64,000 nucleotides of DNA from Gaiellasilicea sp963749515 (GCA_963749515.1 CAVVMR010000013.1:5654-69653); one strand, 5' to 3'; counted from the first letter of the stretch, positions 33,613 to 42,273 are shown. Program-made: numbers and translations. Notes: generated by a model from the letters alone, not told the origin.

Positions 33613-34517
33613 TGCCGCCGCCGCTCACCTTCCCGCTGAAGCCCAAACGGCGGCTGGTCGGCCTGGCGTACGGCTCGATCCACAGCGCGCGCCGAGGGAC
33701 GGGCTCCGACGTCGCCGGCTCGCGGCCGTACCGTCGCGGCGACGACGTCAAGGCGATCGACTGGCCCGCCTCCGCGAAGCTGTCGCGGGCACGCGGCCTG
33801 GACGAGTTCGTCGTTCGCGAGCACTACGCCGACGAGGCGCCCCGCATAGTCGTCCTCTGCGACCGCCGGCCCTCGATGTCGCTCTATCCGCCGGGCTGGC
33901 CGTGGCTCGAGAAACCGCGTGCGATCGAGGCCGTCCTGCGCCTGGTCGCCGACAGCGCACGTGCCGTCCAGGGCTACATCGGATATCTCGACCATGGCTC
34001 GGGCGAATCGCACTGGCAGCCGCCGCAGAGCCAGCGGACGCTCCAGGAGCTGAACCCGGACCGGCCGTTCCAGGCGCCGCCCGACGCACTCGAGCGTGGG
34101 CTCGAGGAGCTGATCCGCCACCGGCGCGACGTGCCCGCAGGCTCGTTCGTGTTCGTCGTCTCGGACTTCCTCACGCCGCCTCGACGCGAGCTCTGGCTGC
34201 GCTTGCTGGCGCGCCGGCTCGATGTGATCCCGGTGCTCGTCCAGGATCCGGTGTGGGAGCAGAGCTTCCCCGACGTCGGCGGCATCGTCCTCCCGTTCAC
34301 CGACCCCGCGACCGGGAGGACCGCCCACGCCGAGCTGACGCCGTCCGAGGCCCGAGAGCGGCGACGTGCGAATGAGGAACGACGCGCGCAGCTCGTCCGG
34401 ATGCTCCGCGGGCTCGACCTCGAACCGGTGCTCGTCGAGACGACCGAGGTGAGCAGCGTCCACGCCGCGTTTCTCGCCTGGGCCGACCGACGGCGGCGCG
34501 CGCGGGGCCGAGCATGA
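33612..34517 (+). CDS. DUF58 (VWA-like) protein
   Basis: This 301-residue protein has the DUF58 hallmark GSDVAGSRPYRRGDDVKAIDWPASAK. It is followed by a degenerate VWA fold (IVVLCDRRPSMSLYPPGW, FVFVVSDFLTPP) in which the first MIDAS Asp-x-Ser-x-Ser is DRRPS. GTG 33612 shares one base with the moxR stop. MoxR-DUF58 pairs usually precede Bat-type VWA membrane proteins, as here. Confidence 0.92.
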   Translation: MPPPLTFPLKPKRRLVGLAYGSIHSARRGTGSDVAGSRPYRRGDDVKAIDWPASAKLSRARGLDEFVVREHYADEAPRIVVLCDRRPSMSLYPPGWPWLEKPRAIEAVLRLVADSARAVQGYIGYLDHGSGESHWQPPQSQRTLQELNPDRPFQAPPDALERGLEELIRHRRDVPAGSFVFVVSDFLTPPRRELWLRLLARRLDVIPVLVQDPVWEQSFPDVGGIVLPFTDPATGRTAHAELTPSEARERRRANEERRAQLVRMLRGLDLEPVLVETTEVSSVHAAFLAWADRRRRARGRA

Positions 34518-35459
34518 TCGGCCGGACGGTGGCGCTGACGTGCTTCGCCGTGTTGCTGCTGGCCCCGACGGCGATCGCGGAGGACGCGCTTCCCGGTGGC
34601 CGCGCGCTCGTTGCGAACGCATCGGTCTCGCCGTCGACCCACCTCTTCGGCGACACGGTCGCCGCCCGCCTGGACATCGTGCTCGACGCCGCTCAGTTCG
34701 AGCCGGACCGACTCCGGACGCGGCTGCAGTTCGAGCCCTACGAGACCGTCGGTCGCGTCGTCGAGACCCGCCGCGAGGTGGGGAGAGCTCGTCCACCTGC
34801 GTTACGAGACGACGCTGCGCTGTCTCCACGAACGGTGCCTCGCACCGCGTCTCGAGACGCCATTGGGCAGGCAGGAGGAGGGGCGCGGCGAGCGTCACAC
34901 GATCCGGTTGGCGCCGGTCGAGATCCTGTACAGGGAGACCGGCGGCAGCACGACGCTGCTGCTGACCAGGCAATTTCCGGCCCTCCAGGTCGTCTCCCGC
35001 ATCAACACCGCGCAGTCGCTCGACCCGAATGCGAGGCCGGGACCGCAAGGTGCGTTCGTGGCGAGCACCGAGCCGCCGGCACCGACCTATCGGGTCCGGC
35101 CCGCACTGCTCGCCGGCGGGGCCCTCGTCGCGGCGCTGCTCGTCGTGCTCTTCCCCTCGATCCTCCTCTGGCGCTTCGCCCAGATCCGCTGGCGGGCCAC
35201 CCGCCGGAAGCGGCCGCTTTCCCCGCTCGAACGAGCTCTCGTCCTGGTCGACTGGACCGCCCGCCGCGACGACGACGAGGATCGGCGTAAGGCACTCGAG
35301 GCACTCGCCGACGTGCTCGAGCACGAAGGCGCGCGCCCGCTCGCCGAGACCACACGCGCGCTCGCCTGGGCCGAGGAGCCGCCGCCGCCAGAGCTGGCGA
35401 CCCAGGCCGGCTCCGAGGGCAGGCGCGCCCTCGGTGGAGGCGGTGAGCGGCATGCGTGA
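34514..35459 (+). pseudogene. BatD-like membrane protein, interrupted by a one-base frameshift
   Basis: The reading frame starts at ATG 34514 with a signal peptide (IGRTVALTCFAVLLLAPTAIA) and a beta-rich domain (NASVSPSTHLFGDTVAARLDIVL) to about RREVG. It then continues only in the +1 frame as GELVHLRYETTLRC through to a transmembrane helix (PALLAGGALVAALLVVLFPSILLW) and a cytoplasmic tail. The switch falls at GGGG 34780-34783; removing one G restores a protein of about 314 residues. Sequencing error, recent mutation or programmed slippage are all possible. Neighbours are intact. Confidence 0.75.
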
Positions 35460-36291
35460 CCGGCTTCGCCGGCGCGACGCCAGGCTCCCCTACGGCGAGC
35501 TGAGCTCGCTCCGGCGCCCGATCGTCCGGACGACGCTGTTTCGTGCCGTGCTCGGCCTTTGCCTCGCCGGTGTGCTCCTCGCGGCGCTCGTCGTCGCGCG
35601 GGGCCGGGACGCGCGCCCGGACCCGCTGCTCCCCGTCGGCACGACCGGGATGATCGTCCTCGACCTCTCGGCGAGCGCGGGCCTGCAGCCGGCCTTTGGC
35701 GAGCTGCTTCGCCGAGTGGCGGCCGCCGACGAGCCGACCGGCGTTGTCGCCTTCTCGGACGTTGCCTACGAGCTCGTCCCGCCGGGTACGCCCGGACGCG
35801 ATCTCGCGCCGATGATCCGCCTCTTCTCGGGCAAGGGTCGCGCGAACCCGTGGTCCGCATTCCAGACGGGGACGAACCTCTCCGCCGGGCTCGAAGCCGG
35901 ACGCGCTGCGCTCGAGCGGGACGGCATCGAAAGGGGCTCGATCCTGCTCGCCAGCGACCTCGAGTTCTTCCCGGACGACGTCCCACGGCTGATCGCGACC
36001 TTGACCGAGATGCGCAACGACGGGACCGAGCTGAGGATCCTCGCGCTCGGTGCGAGGGAGGAGCAGCGCCGCTTCTTCGCGCGGATCGTCGGGCCGGACA
36101 TCTTCGTCGAGCTCGCTGACGCGGCCGAGTCGGCTGTCGCCGCGCAGCCCGAGCGCCGCTTCCGGCTCGCCGAGGAGGACGCTCCCTGGCTCTTCCTGGC
36201 GCTCGCTCTCGCGCTGACGCTGCTGCTCGCGGCCAACGAACGGCTCTGCGGCCGGCTGGAGCTGCCCCGCCCGGGAGGGGAGCCTGGGTGA
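35452..36291 (+). CDS. VWA-domain membrane protein (BatA/B-like)
   Basis: This 279-residue protein has an N-terminal helix (TTLFRAVLGLCLAGVLLAALVV) and a VWA domain with MIDAS DLSAS in MIVLDLSASAG. TGTNLSAGLEAGRAAL and LLASDLEFFPDD follow, and a C-terminal helix (APWLFLALALALTLLLAANE) closes it. It likely forms a membrane complex with the other Bat-type products. ATG 35452 overlaps the upstream stop by eight bases; GTG 35443 is an alternative. Confidence 0.87.
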   Translation: MRDRLRRRDARLPYGELSSLRRPIVRTTLFRAVLGLCLAGVLLAALVVARGRDARPDPLLPVGTTGMIVLDLSASAGLQPAFGELLRRVAAADEPTGVVAFSDVAYELVPPGTPGRDLAPMIRLFSGKGRANPWSAFQTGTNLSAGLEAGRAALERDGIERGSILLASDLEFFPDDVPRLIATLTEMRNDGTELRILALGAREEQRRFFARIVGPDIFVELADAAESAVAAQPERRFRLAEEDAPWLFLALALALTLLLAANERLCGRLELPRPGGEPG

Positions 36292-36911
36292 GGCGACGCG
36301 CTTTCCTGATCCCCGCATCGGTGCTCGCGCTGGGCGTCGCTGCGCTCCTGACCATCTTCGCGATCGACGTGCTCCGCTGGAGCAGGGCACTCGAGACCCA
36401 GGATGTCCACTTCCTCGCAGCGCCGACGCAAGCAAGGTTCTCACCGCCGCCGAGCCTCGTTCCCTTCGGCGTCGCCGAGGACGCGCTCGGGGCCGGCGAC
36501 GACCTCGCCTTCCGGCGGCAGCTCCAGGGGTTCGCACGGGTTCGGCCCGGTGTCAACTTCACGCAGGAGCTCCGGGCCCTCCGTGCCGAGACCCAGCTCG
36601 GGCTCGCCGGGCTGAGCCGCAGCGACCCGGATGCACGTCGGCGGTCACGCGCGGCCAACATGTCCGGCGTCATCGCTCTCAACGAGAACCTCGCTCCGAG
36701 GGATGGGGAAGCCCTCGCGAACCTGATCACGGTGGCCATCGGCTCCTTCCGGAACGCGGTCGAGATCGATCCTGCGAACGCCGACGCGAAGGTCAATCTC
36801 GAGCTCGCGCTCCGGATCGCCGACGCTGCGAGCCTTAGTGGTGACGCGCCTTCCGGCGGGCGCAATCGGGGCCAGAGCGCGGGCCTCGGGCAGCCCGGCA
36901 GCGGCTACTGA
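36288..36911 (+). CDS. Membrane-anchored protein of the Bat-type cluster, unknown
   Basis: This 207-residue protein has an N-terminal helix (AFLIPASVLALGVAALLTIFAIDVL) and a soluble, alpha-helical rest. The segment FRNAVEIDPANADAKVNLELAL reads like one tetratricopeptide repeat. That recalls BatE-like TPR proteins, which sit beside VWA genes. GTG 36288 overlaps the VWA stop. The C-terminus is Gly/Ser-rich. Confidence 0.7.
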   Translation: MRRRAFLIPASVLALGVAALLTIFAIDVLRWSRALETQDVHFLAAPTQARFSPPPSLVPFGVAEDALGAGDDLAFRRQLQGFARVRPGVNFTQELRALRAETQLGLAGLSRSDPDARRRSRAANMSGVIALNENLAPRDGEALANLITVAIGSFRNAVEIDPANADAKVNLELALRIADAASLSGDAPSGGRNRGQSAGLGQPGSGY

Positions 36912-36913
36912 CG

Positions 36914-37870
36914 GTGGGCGCGCTCTCCTTCCTGACTCCCGGCGCGGCGCTGGTCGCGCTCGCAGCCTTGCTCCCGGTGGTCGTGTTCGCCGGGCGCGAG
37001 CGGCGCGCAAGGCGCGTCAGGACGGCCCTGGGCCTCGCCGAGCCGCCCGCCGGGCCGCGGAGGAGGCTCCTGGCGGCGCTCGTAGCGGTCCCCGTGCTCG
37101 TCGGCGTTGCTGCCGCACAGCCCGTGCTCGATCGCTCCACGGCGCAGCAGGCGCGAACCGACGCAGAGATCTTCTTCGTCCTCGACACCTCCCGGTCGAT
37201 GCTCGCGTCGGCCGCACCGGAGGGTCGGACGAGGCTCGACCGGGCACGGCTCGCGGCGCGCGAGATCCGGAGTCGGTTCGCTCAGGTGCCGGCCGGCATT
37301 GCGTCGCTGACGGATCGGACGCTGCCGCATCTCTTTCCCACACTCGACGTGGTGACCTTCCGGTCGACGCTGAACCGCTCGGTCGGGATCGAGCGTCCGC
37401 CCCCAGCCGGCTTCGGGACTGTCGCGACGGATCTCGGCTCGCTCGGCGCCGTCGCGCGCCAGAGCTACTTCTCGGCCACCGCGCGCAGGCGGCTGCTCGT
37501 CGTCCTGACAGACGGTGAGACACAGCGGGTGCAGTCCGGGCTCGCCGCCGCCCTTCGCACGGCGCGTGTCAGCACCGTCTTCGTCCACGTCTGGCAGGCG
37601 CGCGAGTCGGTCTATGTCACGTCCGCGCCGGAGCGTCAGTACCGCTCCGACCCAGCGAGCCGGCAGAAGCTGTCGCAGCTCGCGGCCGCCGTCGACGGCA
37701 GGGCCTTCTCCGAGAGTGACGTTCGTGGTGCGATTGCCTACGCCCGAGCCCAGCTCGGCGAGGGCCCGACCCTGCCTCGTCAGCAGCGCGACCTGTTCGC
37801 GCTGATGCCCTACGTGACGCTGGCGGCGGCCGTGCCGCTCGGGTTCCTGCTCCGCCGGCGGAATCTCTGA
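36914..37870 (+). CDS. VWA-domain membrane protein (BatA/B-like), second copy
   Basis: This 318-residue protein has two N-terminal helices (FLTPGAALVALAALLPVVVFAG and LLAALVAVPVLVGVAAAQPVL). The VWA domain has an intact MIDAS (FFVLDTSRSM), and LLVVLTDGETQ and a C-terminal helix (ALMPYVTLAAAVPLGFLLRRR) follow. It is the last gene of the cluster that starts with the sigma factor. It converges with the selenoprotein candidate, six bases apart. Confidence 0.88.
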   Translation: MGALSFLTPGAALVALAALLPVVVFAGRERRARRVRTALGLAEPPAGPRRRLLAALVAVPVLVGVAAAQPVLDRSTAQQARTDAEIFFVLDTSRSMLASAAPEGRTRLDRARLAAREIRSRFAQVPAGIASLTDRTLPHLFPTLDVVTFRSTLNRSVGIERPPPAGFGTVATDLGSLGAVARQSYFSATARRRLLVVLTDGETQRVQSGLAAALRTARVSTVFVHVWQARESVYVTSAPERQYRSDPASRQKLSQLAAAVDGRAFSESDVRGAIAYARAQLGEGPTLPRQQRDLFALMPYVTLAAAVPLGFLLRRRNL

Positions 37871-37876
37871 GCGAGG

Positions 37877-38434
37877 CTAGAGCTGGGCGCGCAGCGCGGC
37901 GAGCAGCTGCTCGCCCTCGTAGAGCACCGGCCCACCGGAGGCGGCAAGCGGTGCCGGCGCATCGCCCCAGGTCGCGGCCGGTCCGAAGACGTAGTAGACG
38001 TCGTAGACGAAGCCGGAGAAGCCGAGGCCGCCGAGATCGGTCTCGGCGAAATAGGTGCCCGTGATCCCCTCTCCGTCCCAGTACTGGGTCACGCGAGGGT
38101 CGGCCAGGATCGACTCGTCGATCTCATCGCGTCCGTCGGTGGCGCGCTGGTTGAGCCAGACCGCGTGGATCCGAAGCTCCTCCGACTGCTCCTTGTCGAG
38201 GATGTTCTCCCGCACCCAACGGGCGCCGGCGAGGCAGGTGCCTCAGGTCGGTGAGAAGAGGAGGAGCACGCGCGGCTTGCCGGCATCCGCCTCGAACCCT
38301 GCGCGTAGATCCAGGACGTTCGCGAGCTCCCGAACGCCGTCTGCAGGCGCAGCCTCCGGCGGAGCCGTCTCCTCGTCGCCGCCGCAGCCTGCGAGCGCCA
38401 GCACGGCGAGCAGCAGGAGTGCCGCGCGCCGCAC
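37877..38434 (-). CDS. Thioredoxin-fold lipoprotein with in-frame TGA at the active site (candidate selenoprotein)
   Basis: One frame runs 186 codons from GTG 38434 to TAG 37877, interrupted only by TGA at 38245-38243. The N-terminus is a lipoprotein signal with lipobox LAGC. After the strand PRVLLLFSPT the TGA occupies the first position of a CxxC-type motif, reading Sec-G-T-C, followed by LAGARWVRENILDKEQ and a thioredoxin-like remainder (IHAVWLNQ, VYYVFGP). Both halves are well formed and share codon use. Insertion of Sec would give a full-length redox lipoprotein. It lies two bases after hemQ. Selenocysteine machinery is not in the window. Confidence 0.75.
38212..38226 (-). promoter_or_regulatory. 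Bacterial SECIS-like hairpin after the TGA codon
   Basis: On the minus strand GCGCCC (38226-38221) pairs with GGGUGC (38217-38212) around the loop GUU (38220-38218). The loop begins 23 nucleotides after the TGA. A six-base-pair upper stem, a short loop starting with G, and this distance fit the published consensus for bacterial SECIS elements. Lower pairs (CC/GG after a G-G mismatch) extend it. Confidence 0.55.
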
Positions 38435-38436
38435 GG

Positions 38437-39144
38437 CTAGGCGCGGACGTGCGCGGTGGCGCCGTCGAGGGCGTCGAGCGCGGCGCGGACGGTCATGCCC
38501 TCACCGACGAAGATCGGCGTGTCGCGCTCGGTGTACGCAGATGCCTCGCTCTCGCGCAGCGTCTGCATCAGGTGCATGAAGTCGGACGGCTCGTCGCACT
38601 CGAACGCCGTCATGAACTCCTGGTCGTCGATCCCGAACGAGTACGTGGTGTGGTTGTGGATCGTCTCGAACTCGCGCCCGATGCGTATGTGCTCGTCCAT
38701 CGCCCGCTGCCGGTCTTCCAGCGGCAGGGTGTACCACGGCCGGACCTTCACGAACGGGTAGACGACGAGGTACGGGGATCCCTTGGGGATGATCTTGCGG
38801 GGCCGTCGTGCCTCTGTGTAGGGCGAGGCCTTCGTCGTCGCGAGGTAGCTGTACGGCGTCTCGAGCCAGCCGGCGAGCGGCGTGCCGTTCAGCGCCGAAC
38901 CGAGCTCACCCAGGTCGGCGTACCGCTCGGTGATCTTCCAGAAGAAGAAGTCACAGTCCGGCCGGACGCCCGCGGTGGAGTACGCCCGCAGATGCTCGAA
39001 CCGCTCGCTCCAGCTCTCGATCACGTCCGCGAACGCATCCTTCGTCGCAGCGCGCTCGTCCACCGGCAGGCGGCGCCACGCGGGGTCGAGCTTGTAGAAC
39101 GAGTACGCGACGTACTGGCCCTGGGAGGGAGTGCTCACAGGCAC
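38437..39144 (-). CDS. hemQ: Coproheme decarboxylase HemQ (chlorite dismutase family)
   Basis: This 235-residue protein has YVAYSFYKLDPAWRRLP, GVRPDCDFFFWKI, SYLATTKASPYT, FVKVRPWYTLPLEDRQRAMDEHI and ETIHNHTTYSFGIDDQEFMTAFE, the actinobacterial/firmicute HemQ signature including the proximal His region. It makes haem b from coproheme with hydrogen peroxide in the cytoplasm. GTG 39144 (or 39138) is the start. The gene is ten bases after the glycosidase-like gene and two before the selenoprotein candidate. Confidence 0.93.
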   Translation of the reverse strand: MPVSTPSQGQYVAYSFYKLDPAWRRLPVDERAATKDAFADVIESWSERFEHLRAYSTAGVRPDCDFFFWKITERYADLGELGSALNGTPLAGWLETPYSYLATTKASPYTEARRPRKIIPKGSPYLVVYPFVKVRPWYTLPLEDRQRAMDEHIRIGREFETIHNHTTYSFGIDDQEFMTAFECDEPSDFMHLMQTLRESEASAYTERDTPIFVGEGMTVRAALDALDGATAHVRA

Positions 39145-39154
39145 ATGGTACGCA

Positions 39155-40237
39155 CTAGCAGCCAGCGGCCTGGACGGCGTTGCGCACGGGCGCGAGGCTC
39201 GCCTTCGGCGTCCCGTCGACGTAGTAGACGCCGGACTGGAAGCCGGTGAGCGCAGGCTCGTCGTGCGAGTGGAAGAGCAGGAGCCCGACGACGTTCTCCT
39301 GGCAGGAGGCGAGCTCGATCGCGCGGCGGTAGAAGTCGGCCTGGGTCGCCTCGCCGACGGGCGCGCCCGGCTCCGTGCCCTCGTAGAGCGAGGCCTTCGC
39401 GGCGGGAATCGCTGTCTCGACGCCGAGCTCGCTGTAGAGGACCGGCAGTCCGCGGCCGAACGCCTCCGCCAGCAACGGCGCCAGCTTCTCCTCGTAGTCA
39501 GCGAGCAGGATCGACGTCGACGCCGGGTCCGTCGGGCGGTCGGGCGGAATGCTCGAGCTTGCCGGGTAGGGGTGGAAGGCGAACCCGTCGAGCGGCGGGT
39601 CGCTCCGGCCGCTCGCCCGGTAGGCCGCGCCGAGATCGCGGATGAACGTCGTGGGCGAATGCGTGTCGCGACCGGTGCCGGGCCGGTCGATCCCGCGCGG
39701 CCCGAGGGCGCCGCCCCAGATGGTCGCGTCCACGTCGACCTCCTTGGCCGCGTCGTAGGCCTCGGACAGCAGGGCGAAGTACGCCGGCGCAGCCACATCG
39801 TTGCCGGCCTCGTCGAACTGCGGCAGCCAGAAGCGGTTCAGATTCGGCTCGTTCCCGACCACGATGTCGCGGATCTCGGGGACGTCCCGCACGATCGCCG
39901 CGACATACGAGGCGAACTCCGCCCGCGCCTCCGGCGTCAGCGGCGTCGTCGCCGAGCCCGGGTGGTAGACGCTGAGGAAGATCCGCGTCCCGTCGGCGCG
40001 AGCCGCCACATCGCGAAGCACGGCGAGCTCCTCGGGCGGAGGGGCCGAGAGCCCGGGCTGCCAGAAGCTCGTGACCCCGACGGCGCCGAAGCCGGCCTCT
40101 CGCAGCTGGTCGAGAGCCGGACCCGGCTGCCGGACTGCATCGTCGACGGCGCCCACGACGAAGCCCTCGGGAGAGGAATCGCCGCCGCAGGCCGCAAGCG
40201 AGAGCACGGCGAGAACCGTGATGGTGACCGCACGCAC
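39155..40237 (-). CDS. Glycoside-hydrolase-like TIM-barrel lipoprotein
   Basis: This 360-residue exported protein has a lipobox (LSLAACGG). The barrel shows GNEPN after a beta-strand (IRDIVVGNEPNLNRFW), as for the acid/base Glu of clan GH-A, and LPVLYSELGVET as for a nucleophile Glu. That supports a glycosidase-like fold, but the family is not assignable by eye. GTG 40237 is chosen over the earlier ATG 40258 because TAGCGT lies seven bases before it and 40258 would overlap uvrC. It heads a three-gene operon. Confidence 0.7.
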   Translation of the reverse strand: MRAVTITVLAVLSLAACGGDSSPEGFVVGAVDDAVRQPGPALDQLREAGFGAVGVTSFWQPGLSAPPPEELAVLRDVAARADGTRIFLSVYHPGSATTPLTPEARAEFASYVAAIVRDVPEIRDIVVGNEPNLNRFWLPQFDEAGNDVAAPAYFALLSEAYDAAKEVDVDATIWGGALGPRGIDRPGTGRDTHSPTTFIRDLGAAYRASGRSDPPLDGFAFHPYPASSSIPPDRPTDPASTSILLADYEEKLAPLLAEAFGRGLPVLYSELGVETAIPAAKASLYEGTEPGAPVGEATQADFYRRAIELASCQENVVGLLLFHSHDEPALTGFQSGVYYVDGTPKASLAPVRNAVQAAGC

Positions 40238-40243
40238 GGGGGC

Positions 40244-40250
40244 TACGCTA
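40244..40250. promoter_or_regulatory. Shared bidirectional -10 element (uvrC / glycosidase-like gene)
   Basis: The heptamer TACGCTA reads TACGCT on the plus strand, seven bases before the uvrC ATG. It reads TAGCGT on the minus strand, seven bases before GTG 40237. One symmetric element therefore seems to serve two divergent leaderless genes. Confidence 0.55.
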
Positions 40251-40256
40251 GCTCGC

Positions 40257-42107
40257 ATGGCCGAGCTCGAGCCGAAGCTGAAGCGCCTGCCCGCGAAGCC
40301 GGGTGTCTACCTCTTCCGCGACGAGAAGGGCGACGTGCTCTACGTGGGCAAGGCGAAGTCGCTGCGGTCGCGCGTGCGCTCCTACTTCCAGGCGGGGCGT
40401 GGCGACACGCGTTCCTCGATCCCGAACCTCGTGGGCCGGATCGCCGATCTCGAGGTGATCGTCACGGCAACGGAGGTCGAGGCACTCCACCTGGAGCAGA
40501 ATCTCGTCAAGCGCTACCGACCGCCGTTCAACGTCCGGCTGCGCGACGACAAGTCGTTCCCGTACATCGCGGTCACGATCGAGGACGACTACCCGCGCGT
40601 GATGTTCACGCGCGAGCGGCACCGGCGAGGCGTCCTCTACTTCGGCCCGTACGCCAACGCGAAGAAGGTGCGCGAGACACTCGACGTGCTCAACCGCGTC
40701 TTCCAGTTCCGTCCGTGTGAAGGCCCCAAGCCGGGCCGCCACTCGGGGATCCCGTGCCTCGACTACCACATCGAGCGCTGCCACGCGCCCTGCGTGGACT
40801 ACGTCTCGAAGGAGGCGTACGGCGAGATCATCGAGGGGGTGATCAACTTCCTCTCGGGCGACACGCGCACGATCGTCCGCGAGCTCCAGCGGCAGATGCG
40901 CGATGCGTCGGCCGACGAGCGGTTCGAGGACGCGGCTCGCTACCGGAACCGGCTCTTCGCGATCGAGAACCTGGCGGAGAAGCAGGGCGCCGACCGGCGC
41001 GAGACGGGCTCGATCGACGTGATCGGGATCGCCGTCGAGCGCGATCGGGCCGCCGTGCAGGTCTTCCCGCTCCGCGGCGGCAAGATGATCGACCGGCACG
41101 GCTTCCACCTCGAGAACGTCGAGGGCCAGGACGTGACCACCGTGCTCGAGGCGTTCTGCCTGGAGTACTACGGGAACGCGCCGTCGATCCCGCCGCAGCT
41201 CGTCGTCCCCACGGAGGCGACCGGGCTCGAGGCGCTCGAGCAGTTCCTGAGCGAGCTGCGCGGCTCGCGTGTCGAGGTTCGGGCGCCGGCCCGGGGAGAG
41301 AAGCGGCGGCTCGCCGAGCTCGCGGCTCAGAACGCGAAGCTCGCGCTCGACTCCGAGACCCTCGTCTCGGAGCAGAAGCGCCTGCGCCGGGTCTCGGCGC
41401 TGGAGGAGCTGCGCGAGGCGCTGAACCTCGAGAGCCTGCCGCTGCGGATCGAGTGCTTCGACATCTCGAACATCCAGGGGCAGGAGATCGTCGGCTCGAT
41501 GGTCGTCTTCCAGGACGGGATGGCGAAGAAGGCGCACTACCGGAAGTTCGGCGTGCGAGGGCTCGACGGCCAGGACGACTTCGCCGCGATGGCCGAGGTC
41601 GTCTCGCGCCGGTTCGCGCGCCTGAACAGCGGGACGGGCGTGGACTACGACGAGGGCTTCGCGACCGCGCCGAACCTCGTCGTCATCGACGGCGGCAAGG
41701 GTCAGCTCTCCGCCGCGCTCACGGCAATGCAGGCCTACGAGCTCCCACGGGTTGCGGTGATCGCGCTCGCCAAGCGGGTGGAGGAGGTCTTCGTCCCCGG
41801 CAGGTCGGACCCGATCCTGCTCGACCCGCACAGCGCCGGGCTGCAGCTCCTGCAGCGCGTTCGCGACGAGGCGCACCGTTTCGCGCTCGACTTTCACCGC
41901 CAGCGCAGGTCGGCTCGCTCGCGGGAGTCGCTCTTCGACACGCTCGAGGGCGTCGGGCCGGTGCGGAGGCGGGCGCTGATCCAGCACTTCGGCTCGACCG
42001 AGAGCGTGCTCGCCGCAAGCCAGGAGGAGCTCGAGGGAGTGCCCGGGGTGCCGGCGAAGACCGCACGCTCGATCTACGCGCAGCTGCACAAGACCGGTCG
42101 CGGGTAG
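40257..42107 (+). CDS. uvrC: UvrABC excinuclease subunit C
   Basis: This 616-residue protein has the GIY-YIG 3' nuclease domain (KPGVYLFRDEKGDVLYVGKAKSL), a UVR motif that binds UvrB (SADERFEDAARYRNRLFAIE), and the RNase H-like 5' nuclease (RIECFDISNIQGQEIVGSMVVF, VIDGGKGQL). Tandem helix-hairpin-helix motifs (LEGVGPVRRRALIQHFGS, LEGVPGVPAKTARSI) complete it. It incises both sides of bulky DNA lesions. The gene starts seven bases after TACGCT, so it is likely leaderless. rapZ and yvcK, usual followers in actinobacteria, are absent. Confidence 0.97.
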   Translation: MAELEPKLKRLPAKPGVYLFRDEKGDVLYVGKAKSLRSRVRSYFQAGRGDTRSSIPNLVGRIADLEVIVTATEVEALHLEQNLVKRYRPPFNVRLRDDKSFPYIAVTIEDDYPRVMFTRERHRRGVLYFGPYANAKKVRETLDVLNRVFQFRPCEGPKPGRHSGIPCLDYHIERCHAPCVDYVSKEAYGEIIEGVINFLSGDTRTIVRELQRQMRDASADERFEDAARYRNRLFAIENLAEKQGADRRETGSIDVIGIAVERDRAAVQVFPLRGGKMIDRHGFHLENVEGQDVTTVLEAFCLEYYGNAPSIPPQLVVPTEATGLEALEQFLSELRGSRVEVRAPARGEKRRLAELAAQNAKLALDSETLVSEQKRLRRVSALEELREALNLESLPLRIECFDISNIQGQEIVGSMVVFQDGMAKKAHYRKFGVRGLDGQDDFAAMAEVVSRRFARLNSGTGVDYDEGFATAPNLVVIDGGKGQLSAALTAMQAYELPRVAVIALAKRVEEVFVPGRSDPILLDPHSAGLQLLQRVRDEAHRFALDFHRQRRSARSRESLFDTLEGVGPVRRRALIQHFGSTESVLAASQEELEGVPGVPAKTARSIYAQLHKTGRG

Positions 42108-42141
42108 AAGAGTCGGGGAAATGTCGGCGTAGACTTCGGGT

Positions 42142-42273
42142 GTGCGTCGCTGGATTCTCGCCGTGGCCTGTCTCTGCCTGGCGCTCGTCGGTTCCGCCGC
42201 CGCCGCGTTTCAACAACGCGCTCCCGCGCCGCTCGAGGGAACGGTCACGCTGCAGTGCAACCCGCCTCTCTAG
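42142..42273 (+). CDS. Short secreted peptide, 43 residues
   Basis: GTG 42142 opens a 44-codon frame that ends at TAG 42271. It begins with a convincing signal sequence (RRWILAVACLCLALVGSAAAA) followed by about 20 residues, FQQRAPAPLEGTVTLQCNPP. TAGACT (42130-42135) is six bases upstream, consistent with a leaderless message. The stop overlaps the convergent membrane-protein stop. The role is unknown; a single Cys remains after the signal. Confidence 0.55.
   Translation: MRRWILAVACLCLALVGSAAAAFQQRAPAPLEGTVTLQCNPPL

Noticed and set aside
37877..38434. Two separate short genes or a simple pseudogene split at the TGA
   Set aside because: The downstream half has no plausible independent start or ribosome-binding site near the break, both halves join in the same frame with no other damage, and the TGA sits exactly at a redox-active Cys position; a sequencing error remains possible but is not the first reading.
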